30,096 bases of DNA, taken from NCBI GenBank assembly GCA_035525365.1, contig DATLEK010000020.1, positions 1-30,096 of the forward strand. The letters run 5' to 3'. A program made the position numbers and the translations under genes. Positions 1 through 6,099 of the stretch are shown piece by piece. The stretch is from GCA-2861595 sp035525365. GTDB taxonomy: Bacteria > Actinomycetota > Acidimicrobiia > Acidimicrobiales > GCA-2861595. Numbering within the stretch: position 1 is the first letter of the stretch; each line of letters opens with the position of its first letter. The notes beneath the pieces were generated by a model. The model made no database searches and had not been told where the DNA came from. It saw only the letters and a program-made list of their open reading frames with translations.

Positions 1-474
1 TCCAGTCCCCTGATCCCGGTGCCGACCACTGACGGCAACATCATGTCCCCCGCGTTCGCCCCGGCAGCCGCCGGCGATTATCACTGGGTGGTCACGTACT
101 CCGGCGACCGCAACAACACCAGCGTTACGCACAACGTTCTCTGTGACCAGGCGGCCCAGACCGTCACGATCGCCCCCGGCGGTGGCGGCGGCGGCGGTGG
201 CGGTGGCGGTGGCGGTGGCGGTGGCGGTGGCGGTGGCGGTGGCGGTGGCCTGGCCGCCCGGTCCTTACCTCTGGAGGAGAGGCCCAGATCAGCCACGAGG
301 CGCCGACCCGCCTCCGAGGCCTTCCGTCCGAGAGAGTGGGCCGTCTCCTCGGCATGGCTCGCCAGAAGCCGGCCCACCCCGTCCACCGAGACCGAGATGG
401 CGGCCACGCGCTGGGCGAGCATCTCGGCCTCGTCCCGCACCACCCCGGTGAGGCCGGCCACACTCTGGTCCTGA
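1..474 (+). CDS. Partial Ig-like surface protein (3' part doubtful)
   Basis: The open frame enters from the left edge. Its first ~59 codons read like the end of a bacterial Ig-like domain of secreted surface proteins: a GDYHWVVTYSGDRNN strand pair, then a cysteine and a TVTIAP terminal strand. Codons ~60-83 are an uninterrupted glycine tract (178-249). After it the frame continues to a stop at 472-474, but this tail is Arg/Ser/Pro-rich and exactly antisense to the well supported coiled-coil gene, so it is probably not real protein sequence. I trust roughly 1-177 as coding. Either the real gene ends just past the tract, or two unrelated sequences were joined at the low-complexity repeat. No start, signal peptide or anchor is visible. 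Confidence 0.45.
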   Translation, partial: SSPLIPVPTTDGNIMSPAFAPAAAGDYHWVVTYSGDRNNTSVTHNVLCDQAAQTVTIAPGGGGGGGGGGGGGGGGGGGGGGGGLAARSLPLEERPRSATRRRPASEAFRPREWAVSSAWLARSRPTPSTETEMAATRWASISASSRTTPVRPATLWS

Positions 475-1256
475 ATGGACTCGGCGATGTCCCGGATGGC
501 TTTTTCCAGCTCGCGGAGCGACTCCACTGCCGCGGGGAGGTCCTCGCCCGCCAGGAACACCGATTCCACACGGTCGCGCGCCTCCTCCACCAGGGCACCC
601 GTTCCTTCGATGGAGCCGGCGATCTGCCGAACCGTCTCGAGCAGCGTGTCGAGGCTGTCCTGGCGGGAACCCACGCTCGTCACCAAACCCTGCATGGCCT
701 CCTGAACCTGCTCGGTGAGTAGATGCATCAGTTCGGCATGCTCCTGGAGCAGGGCCACCAGGTTCTCGGTGCGCTGTTCGAAGCGCTCCGACAGGCCCGC
801 CGCCACCATGGCCATCGCCGGCCCCGGCCCGGGCTGGGCCACCAGCCGGTCCACCTGTCCCGTCATGTGGGTGATGGCGTCGTACACCGTCGCGACCGGG
901 TGGCTCAACAGAGCGTTCCGCATCTCACCGAGGTCCTCCTCGATGCGTTCCACCCGCCCGAGGCTGTGCAGCGCCTGGCGAAGTTGAGCCCCCTGCTCCT
1001 GGTCGCCCTGGAGTGACTGGATGGTGACGCGTATCCCGGCCAGATCCTCCTCGATGCGCTCGACCCGCCCGAGGTTATGCAGCGCCTGGCGGAGCTCCTG
1101 TGCCTGCTCCTGGTCGGAGCTGAGCGACTTCACGGCCGCCTCCATGGAGCCGAGCCGGCGGTCCATGGTCTCCAGCACGTCCGAGAAGGTCGTGAGCATG
1201 GCCTGGAGAATGGCCAGCGTGCCGTCGTCCCCCTGGTCTTGCAGCTCCTCAGGCAC
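81..1256 (-). CDS. Coiled-coil protein with internal tandem repeat
   Basis: A Glu/Gln/Arg-rich protein of up to 391 residues with no signal peptide or membrane segment, predicted to be mostly long amphipathic helices, so probably cytosolic. Residues 44-80 and 81-117 are near-identical 37-residue tandem copies (core LRQALHNLGRVERIEEDL), a 111-bp duplication at about 906-1127. The start is GTG with GGAGG six bases upstream, and it overlaps the end of the YbdK-like ligase by 8 bp, so the two are translationally coupled. The credible C-terminus is around SSRGKDRAARP. Beyond it come 24 prolines from the microsatellite and then residues antisense to the Ig-like gene, so the annotated end at 81 is uncertain. 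I do not recognise a family; a structural or partner-binding role next to the ligase is only inference. Confidence 0.7.
   Translation of the reverse strand: MPEELQDQGDDGTLAILQAMLTTFSDVLETMDRRLGSMEAAVKSLSSDQEQAQELRQALHNLGRVERIEEDLAGIRVTIQSLQGDQEQGAQLRQALHSLGRVERIEEDLGEMRNALLSHPVATVYDAITHMTGQVDRLVAQPGPGPAMAMVAAGLSERFEQRTENLVALLQEHAELMHLLTEQVQEAMQGLVTSVGSRQDSLDTLLETVRQIAGSIEGTGALVEEARDRVESVFLAGEDLPAAVESLRELEKAIRDIAESIQDQSVAGLTGVVRDEAEMLAQRVAAISVSVDGVGRLLASHAEETAHSLGRKASEAGRRLVADLGLSSRGKDRAARPPPPPPPPPPPPPPPPPPPPPPPPGAIVTVWAAWSQRTLCVTLVLLRSPEYVTTQ
178..249. repeat. GGTGGC/GGC microsatellite
   Basis: A 72-bp tract made almost only of GGT and GGC codons, largely a perfect (GGTGGC)n hexanucleotide repeat. 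It reads as 24 glycines on the plus strand and 24 prolines on the minus strand. It lies where a plus-strand Ig-like reading frame and a minus-strand coiled-coil frame run into each other. Such tracts change length by slippage and are common sites of assembly error. Confidence 0.9.
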
Positions 1257-2412
1257 TTCGCTCCTCCCCCGTCGACGGCGCCTGCCACGCCTTGTCCGAG
1301 CGCAGCTCGCCGATCAGGGAGTCCACCACGTCGACCAGGCTCCCACCGCTGGCCACGACCTCGCGCTGGCGCAGATAGCTCGGCCGCTCCACCATCACCA
1401 TGGCGTGCTCCAGCTCGCTGACACAGCCCAGCCGGTCAGCCACCGGGGTGAGCGCCGTCACCAGGTCGGCCACGGCGTCCTTGAGGGGCACAAGGTGCCC
1501 ATCGTCGTCGAGGATGATCTGGGCCTCCACGCCGTAGCGGGCGGCACGCCACTTGTTCTCACGGATGATCCAGCCCCGATGCGTGCGCAGCTCCTGGCCG
1601 CGGTCGTAGAGGCCGTTCATCCACTCCACCAGGCACTGGCTCACCGCCGCCACCGCCGCCACCTCCCGGAGGGTCGGCAGGCCGTCGCAGATCCGCAGCT
1701 CCACGGTGCCGAACGTGGGGTGGGGCCGGATGTCCCACCACACCTCACGGATGGAGCTGATGGCGCGGGCGCTGACGAGGGTGGTCATGAAACGCTCGAA
1801 CTCCGGCCATCCGGCCAAGTGGTATGGGAGGCCGGCAGTCGGCAGTGCCTCGAAGATCTTCGAGCGGGCCGAGGCGAGGCCGGTGTCCTGGCCCATCCAA
1901 TAGGGGCTCGACGCCGACAGGCCTAGAAAGTGGGGGATGTAGGAGGAAAGGGCGTTGGCGATGGCGATGGCCTTCTCCGGTGACCGAACGCCCACGTGCA
2001 CGTGGATCCCGAAGATCTGGAGCCGTCGCCCCAGCCACTGCATCTCCTCCAGCAGCTCGTGGTAGCGGGGGTCAGGGCTGACCTTCTGCTCCGACCAGTC
2101 CGAGAAGGGGTGGGTGCCCGAGCACAGCAGCTCGAGGCTCCTGCGATCGGTGTGGGCCCGCAGCTCGACCATGGTGGCCTCGAGGTCGGCACGGGCCTCG
2201 GCGACGGTGGAGCAGATCCCGGTGATTATCTCCACCGTCGACTCGAACAGCTCGTGCTTGGCCTTGGGATGGGCGCCGTCGGGGTGATCCCTCCCCATCT
2301 CGTCCAGGATGTCGGTGGCCGCCGCCTTCAGTTCCCGGGTGCTGGCATCCACCACCTCCAGCTCCATCTCCACACCGAGACTGGAGCGCTCGGAGGAGTG
2401 GAACTCGATCAT
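1249..2412 (-). CDS. Carboxylate-amine ligase, YbdK/GCS2 family
   Basis: A 387-residue protein of the glutamate-cysteine ligase family 2 (YbdK-like), close to the usual ~370. Members join an amino acid to the gamma-carboxylate of glutamate with ATP; the natural substrate of many, including this one, is unknown. Visible family features are the N-terminal LGVEMELEVVD strand carrying acidic metal/ATP ligands, GIHVHVGV near residue 140, the SSPYWMGQDTGLASAR segment, and WWDIRPHPTFGTVELRICD around residue 225. The start ATG gives the expected N-terminus. It follows the CAP-domain gene by 30 bp and overlaps the coiled-coil gene by 8 bp, so the three probably form one minus-strand operon. It could act in low-molecular-weight thiol synthesis (EgtA/GshA-like), but sequence alone does not settle the substrate. 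Confidence 0.85.
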   Translation of the reverse strand: MIEFHSSERSSLGVEMELEVVDASTRELKAAATDILDEMGRDHPDGAHPKAKHELFESTVEIITGICSTVAEARADLEATMVELRAHTDRRSLELLCSGTHPFSDWSEQKVSPDPRYHELLEEMQWLGRRLQIFGIHVHVGVRSPEKAIAIANALSSYIPHFLGLSASSPYWMGQDTGLASARSKIFEALPTAGLPYHLAGWPEFERFMTTLVSARAISSIREVWWDIRPHPTFGTVELRICDGLPTLREVAAVAAVSQCLVEWMNGLYDRGQELRTHRGWIIRENKWRAARYGVEAQIILDDDGHLVPLKDAVADLVTALTPVADRLGCVSELEHAMVMVERPSYLRQREVVASGGSLVDVVDSLIGELRSDKAWQAPSTGEERSA

Positions 2413-2442
2413 CGCCGGGCATCCTGTCAGGTTCAGACGGCC

Positions 2443-3894
2443 TCAGACCGGTGGCGCCCACTCATTGAGCTGGTGACCGCTGATACTGCCGGAGAAAACG
2501 GCGTCGCCGAAGGAGAAGACGCCGCCGTCGGCCGCGACGAGGCGGTACCCGCGGCCGGTGGGCGTGGCGTCCAGGGCGACGATGGGCGCGTTGAGGGCCT
2601 GGCCGGCCATGGCGCCGACGAAGCCGGCATCGCCGAACGAGAAGACGCCGCCATCGGCCCCCACCAGTTGGTAACCGCGGCCCGAGGGCGTGGGGGCGAG
2701 CCCGACGATCGGGGCGTTGAGCGGCCGGCCTGCCAGCGAACCCGCGAAGGGAGCGTCCCCGAAGGCGAACACGCCCCCATCGGCGGAGACCAACCAGTAG
2801 CCGTTGCCGGTCCGGCTGGGCGCCACGGCCACGACGGGGGCGTTCATGGGCTGGCCGGCCAGCGCTCCGGCGAAGGGGGCGCTACCGAAGGCGAACACGC
2901 CCCCGTCAGCCGACGCCAGCCAGTAGCCATCGCCCTTGCGCGCCGGCGCCAGATCGACCACCGGCGCGTTGAGGGGCCGGTTGGCGAGGGAGTCCTTGTA
3001 GGGCGCGTTGCCGAAGGCGAACACGCCCCCGTCAGCCGACGCCAGCCAGTAGCCACCGCCGTTCCGGGTAGGAGCGAGATCGACGATGGGCGCGTTGAGC
3101 GGCCGGCCGGCCGGTGCGTCGACGAAGCGTGCCTTTCCGAAGGCGAACACGCCGCCGTCGGCTCCGGCCAGCCAGTAGCCGGCGGGGTCCCGCTTGCTCC
3201 ACAGCGCGGGGGACAGGGAGGCGCCACCGACTATGCCGCCGACAGCCGGAGCCGTGGGATCCGCGGGTTCAGGCTGCTCCTCCCTCACGGGCAAGGGCAA
3301 GGGCACGCCGGCGCGACGTGGGGCGGTGTTCCTTGCCCTTGGTGCGGCCGCAGTTCGTGTTGCCCCGGCGCCAGGAGTGGGCGCCGATCGCCGTTCTACG
3401 GGCTGAGAAGGTGCCTCGGCCGGTGCCGATGCCCCGGGCGCCTTGGCGAACACCTGGGTGACCCACACCTGGCCGTCGCTGCCGGTGACGACTCCCACTC
3501 CCGCCAGGTTGTAGTCACCGAAGATGTTGGCCCGGTGGCTGGACGACCGCAGGAACTCGGCGTTCACCGCGCTGAGAGATCCGCCGGTGCCGACGTTCTC
3601 GCCGGCCCTGGTCCAGTTGGAGACCACCGATCCGACGGCGGCGCCAATATTGGGCGAGTGGTAGATGTCACCCCGCTCCGCCATCTCGCGGGAGTGCCGG
3701 GCGGCGATGCCGGCCAGGCCACCATGTTCGGCGACCGGTGACAGTCCGGCAGAAGCCCGAGCGGAGTTGATGCTCGAGACCGAAGCCGAGGCCGGCGCCG
3801 GCACGGCGACGAGGACGGCGGCGGCCACCACCAGGGTGACCGTGGCGGCAGTGGTGCGGCGGCGGCAGGCACGGCCGAGTACAGAATGGGGCAT
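2443..3894 (-). CDS. Secreted CAP-domain protein with six GYWL/ADGGVFAFG repeats
   Basis: A 483-residue exported protein. An N-terminal signal peptide (Arg-rich n-region, Ala/Val core, cleavage near PASAS at ~38) is followed by a CAP/SCP-PR1 domain (~40-150) with recognisable motifs: NWTRAGENVG, SSSHRANIFGDYNLAGVGVV and QVWVTQVF. A Pro/Ala/Arg linker (~155-235) leads to six tandem 42-residue repeats from residue 239 to the C-terminus. Each begins GY-W/Q/R-L, contains ADGGVF-A/S-FG and ends in LNAP-I/V-V. These repeats are typical of Acidimicrobiia secreted proteins and probably form a beta-propeller-like surface. CAP domains outside the cell act in binding or hydrolysis; no specific substrate is evident. 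It is first in a minus-strand operon and divergent from the CooC-like genes. There is no clear Shine-Dalgarno close to the ATG at 3894. Confidence 0.88.
   Translation of the reverse strand: MPHSVLGRACRRRTTAATVTLVVAAAVLVAVPAPASASVSSINSARASAGLSPVAEHGGLAGIAARHSREMAERGDIYHSPNIGAAVGSVVSNWTRAGENVGTGGSLSAVNAEFLRSSSHRANIFGDYNLAGVGVVTGSDGQVWVTQVFAKAPGASAPAEAPSQPVERRSAPTPGAGATRTAAAPRARNTAPRRAGVPLPLPVREEQPEPADPTAPAVGGIVGGASLSPALWSKRDPAGYWLAGADGGVFAFGKARFVDAPAGRPLNAPIVDLAPTRNGGGYWLASADGGVFAFGNAPYKDSLANRPLNAPVVDLAPARKGDGYWLASADGGVFAFGSAPFAGALAGQPMNAPVVAVAPSRTGNGYWLVSADGGVFAFGDAPFAGSLAGRPLNAPIVGLAPTPSGRGYQLVGADGGVFSFGDAGFVGAMAGQALNAPIVALDATPTGRGYRLVAADGGVFSFGDAVFSGSISGHQLNEWAPPV
2446..3180 (-). repeat. Six tandem 126-bp coding repeats
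   Basis: Six in-frame units of 42 codons in the CAP-domain gene, beginning at residues 239, 281, 323, 365, 407 and 449. The middle units are most alike at both DNA and protein level, and the first and last two diverge, as expected for expansion by unequal recombination. Confidence 0.9.
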
Positions 3895-4027
3895 ATAGGG
3901 TCCAGCTCCCTGTGCGTTGGTGACGGACGAGACCGCCGTACGAAGAACGGCCCACCCTCCCGGCGGCGTCCTCCAGCTGGAGGAACCCTAGCTGGTGGCG
4001 CCGGAGAGAGCGATGATCCTCCCCCGC

Positions 4028-4033
4028 TACTGT
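4028..4033 (+). promoter_or_regulatory. Possible -10 hexamer for a leaderless start
   Basis: TACTGT ends six bases before the ATG at 4040, so transcription would begin at or next to the start codon. Leaderless mRNAs are common in actinobacteria. This fits the homology-based start at 4040 better than the longer GTG start at 3995. No convincing -35 is visible. Confidence 0.35.
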
Positions 4034-4039
4034 GGGCTC

Positions 4040-4816
4040 ATGCGCGTCGCGTTCGTGGGCAAGGGCGGTGTCGGGAAGTCGGCAATAGCGGGGACCTTCG
4101 CCCGGGCACTGGCCCGCCGGGGCGACCCGGTGCTCGCCCTCGACTCCGATCCCATGCCGGGCATGGCCTTCTCCCTCGGCCTGGAGCGATCTGACGCGCC
4201 CATGCCGGACGAGGCCATCGAGGAGCGGGGCGAGGGCGAGGACGGCCCCCGCTACCGCCTGCGCAAGGGCCTCACCGCTGAGCAGGCGGTCGACCTCTAC
4301 GCCGCCGTCGCCCCCGACGGCGTCCGCTTCCTCCAGTTCGGCAAGCACCGCGGGCAGGTCGGCCCGATCATCCGCTCCCAGTTCGCCTTCCGCCAGATCA
4401 TCCAGGAGCTGCCGGCTGACCGCTGGAGCCTCGTCGGGGACCTCCCCGGAGGAACGCGTCAGGCTTTCGCCGGATGGGGCGACTACGCCGACACCGTCTT
4501 CATCGTCGTCGAACCCTCGGCCAAGTCGCTGCTCACCGGCCGGCGCCTGGCCCGCCTGGCCGGCCTGGAAAAGGCGCCCGGCAGGGTGGTGGCCATCGCC
4601 AACAAGATCCGCGAGGCCGGCGACGTCGAGCTGATACGGCGCCGTACCGGGCTGGAGGTCGTGGCCGAGGTCGGATGGGACGAAGCCCTGGCCGAGGCGG
4701 AGCGCCAGGGCGCCGCTCCGATAGACGTGGCCGCGGATTCTCCCGCGGTGCGGGCGGTAGAGTCGTTGGTCGAGAAGATGTGCCAGGACCAGGATGTCGA
4801 GGAGAGAATCGCATGA
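4040..4816 (+). CDS. CooC/MinD-like P-loop ATPase without CxC motif
   Basis: A cytosolic SIMIBI-class ATPase of 258 residues. It has a deviant Walker A, KGGVGKS (residues 8-14), with the signature lysine of MinD/ArsA/CooC proteins. An ALDSDP switch strand follows, then GDLPGG at ~136 in the Walker B/switch II position and VVEPSAKS near 157. In CooC proteins such ATPases drive nickel insertion into carbon-monoxide dehydrogenase. Here the stretch where CooC carries its CxC metal site (around RFLQFGKHRGQV) has no cysteine, so this paralogue should not bind metal there. It overlaps the next ATPase by ATGA, implying equimolar synthesis and perhaps a heterodimer. The start is debatable: GTG 3995 has GGAGGA upstream and ATG 4013 has GGAGAG, but ATG 4040 starts the family-typical first strand. 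Confidence 0.82.
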   Translation: MRVAFVGKGGVGKSAIAGTFARALARRGDPVLALDSDPMPGMAFSLGLERSDAPMPDEAIEERGEGEDGPRYRLRKGLTAEQAVDLYAAVAPDGVRFLQFGKHRGQVGPIIRSQFAFRQIIQELPADRWSLVGDLPGGTRQAFAGWGDYADTVFIVVEPSAKSLLTGRRLARLAGLEKAPGRVVAIANKIREAGDVELIRRRTGLEVVAEVGWDEALAEAERQGAAPIDVAADSPAVRAVESLVEKMCQDQDVEERIA

Positions 4817-5550
4817 AGGTGGCAGTCGTCGGCAAGGGTGGCTCGGGCAAGACCACCACCTCCGCGGTGGTCGCCCGCACGCTGGCTCGCCACGGCCTGT
4901 CCGTGGTCGCCCTCGACTGCGACTCCAACCCGAACCTGGGAATCTCCCTCGGCGTGGGTGACGACGAGACCGAGCGCCTGGTGGCCATGCGCGAGGCCCT
5001 CGAGGAGGGTGAAGAGGAGCACGCGCCGGGCTGGGACCAGCTGCTGGCACGTTTCGGCTCCGATGCCCCCGACGGCGTCCGCCTCGCCGTGGTGAGCCGC
5101 ATCGACAACCCTGAACCGGGCTGTACGTGATGTGGTCTCTCCGCCGAGCAGTTGCTCGGCTCAGTTGATTTCGAGGACGCCGCCGTCGTCGCCGACATGG
5201 AAGCCGGCATCGGCACCCTCACCCGCCTCGGCGAGCAGCGGGTCGACACCGTGCTGGTCGTGGTGGAGCCCACGCCCAAGTCCCTGGAGGTGGGCCAGCG
5301 GGCGGCCGCCCTGGCCGTGGAGAAGCAGCTCGGGCGGGTGATCGTGGTGGCCAGCCGCATCCGCAACGACGCCGACCTGGAGATGGTCAACAAGCTGTTC
5401 GCCGACTACGAGGTGGTTCCCATCCCCGACGATCCGGCCATCGTGTCCGCCGATCGGGCGGGCCTGGCCCCCCTCGACACCGCACCCGAATCGCCGGCCG
5501 TGCAAGCCTTGTGCCGGCTGGCCCGGGGCCTGCTCCCGGTGCCGGCGTAG
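4813..5550 (+). CDS. CooC-like ATPase, candidate selenoprotein (in-frame TGA)
   Basis: Read through one TGA codon, this is a 245-residue CooC-family ATPase. It has a deviant Walker A KGGSGKTT (8-15), an ALDCDSNPNLG switch, the CooC signature VVADMEAGIGTLTRL just after the metal-site region, and VVVEPTPKSLE. The TGA is codon 106 in the context G-C104-T-[TGA]-C107-G. In CooC the corresponding motif is C-x-C, the nickel-binding dimer site, and the TGA falls exactly on its second cysteine. Everything downstream stays in frame and is conserved in character to the stop at 5550. A GC-rich hairpin starts 12 bases after the TGA. I infer selenocysteine at 106. Alternatives are a nonsense mutation, a base-call error for TGC/TGT, or a split gene. 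It is coupled to the upstream ATPase by ATGA. Confidence 0.7.
5128..5130 (+). other. In-frame TGA, putative selenocysteine codon
   Basis: The TGA lies in frame inside the CooC-like gene, between ...CCG GGC TGT ACG and TGT GGT CTC TCC. It aligns with the second Cys of the CooC CxC site. No in-frame ATG or GTG lies just downstream to restart translation; the nearest candidate is TTG 5152, which would delete the ATP-binding half. Confidence 0.6.
5143..5160 (+). promoter_or_regulatory. SECIS-like hairpin after in-frame TGA
   Basis: A perfect 7-bp stem, GCCGAGC/GCTCGGC, closes an AGTT loop. The loop begins 19 bases after the TGA and has G as its second base. This matches the general bacterial SECIS pattern: a stem shortly downstream of UGA with a G among the first two loop bases. 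The stem also encodes A-E-Q-L-L-G, so it could be a chance palindrome. Confidence 0.5.
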
Positions 5551-5566
5551 CGAGCGCCATCAGGCC

Positions 5567-6007
5567 TTGAGCGATCCTGTCCCGGACGCCGAGCCGGGGC
5601 GGTCGGGCTTCCGTGATGCCCTGCCGTTCCTGGGTCTGGCCGCAGCGGTGTGGGCGCTGCTCCCGCCGTACTCAGGCCCCGAGCTGAACACCGAGATGCG
5701 GGTGGAGATAGCCGACCACGTGGTTCCCAGCATCCTCATGATCGTCCTGTCGCTGGCCGCGCTCGTCCGCAGCCGCCGCGCCGGCGCAGGCTCCCCCGCC
5801 GGCTCATTCATGCTCCTGGCCGGCCTCGGCATCCTCCTCGCCGGCTTCTGGATGGTCGCCACCCACGTTCCCCTGGTCGCTCAGGCCCGCCGGGGCGAGG
5901 TACCCGGCGGCACCGCCGCCTACCACACCGCCCCCGGCGTGGCCGTCATGCTCCTGGGCCTGTTGTGGTCTGCCCTCCACTGGAGCGACACAGCGCCGGA
6001 GCCGTAG
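5567..6007 (+). CDS. Four-helix membrane protein of unknown function
   Basis: A small hydrophobic protein of 146 residues, likely with four membrane helices: ALPFLGLAAAVWALLPPY (~19-37), ADHVVPSILMIVLSLAALV (~47-66), SFMLLAGLGILLAGFWMVA (~80-100) and VAVMLLGLLWSALHW (~124-139). The start is TTG 5567; no better in-frame start with a ribosome-binding site is visible. It lies 16 bp after the candidate selenoprotein ATPase and is probably in the same operon, so it may work with the two ATPases, for example at the membrane in metal or cofactor handling. That link is inference from position only. I do not recognise its family. Confidence 0.65.
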   Translation: MSDPVPDAEPGRSGFRDALPFLGLAAAVWALLPPYSGPELNTEMRVEIADHVVPSILMIVLSLAALVRSRRAGAGSPAGSFMLLAGLGILLAGFWMVATHVPLVAQARRGEVPGGTAAYHTAPGVAVMLLGLLWSALHWSDTAPEP

Positions 6008-6027
6008 TCGGTCGCCAGGCTTAATCA

Positions 6028-6088
6028 AAGGCGCCTTGGGTAAGAGTCGCTCTAAGCAAAGATAACCCTGTAGTTCTTAGCTTAGACT
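6028..6088 (+). promoter_or_regulatory. Palindrome-rich upstream region of the Fic gene
   Basis: This AT-richer stretch holds a perfect 10-bp palindrome AAGGCGCCTT (6028-6037), a small inverted repeat AGAG-TCG-CTCT (6043-6053), and a second pair CTAAGC (6052-6057)/GCTTAG (6080-6085). TAGACT at 6083-6088 is a plausible -10. Together they look like a regulated promoter. The regulator is unknown. Confidence 0.35.
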
Positions 6089-6099
6089 GATACCATGCC

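Noticed and set aside
178..249. CRISPR-like or minisatellite array
   Set aside because: It is a simple GGT/GGC codon repeat without spacers.
1996..3741. A 581-codon plus-strand frame across the ligase and CAP-domain genes
   Set aside because: It spans two well supported minus-strand genes and their spacer with no domain of its own. It is a GC-driven antisense frame.
3668..5050. A 460-codon minus-strand frame over the CooC-like genes
   Set aside because: It runs antisense to two ATPases with clear P-loops and crosses the divergent promoter region. It is not coding.
5152..5550. A separate downstream gene starting at TTG 5152
   Set aside because: It would encode only the second half of a CooC ATPase, without the P-loop. 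The frame is continuous with the upstream half apart from one TGA, and there is no ribosome-binding site. Read-through or a single-base error is more likely.
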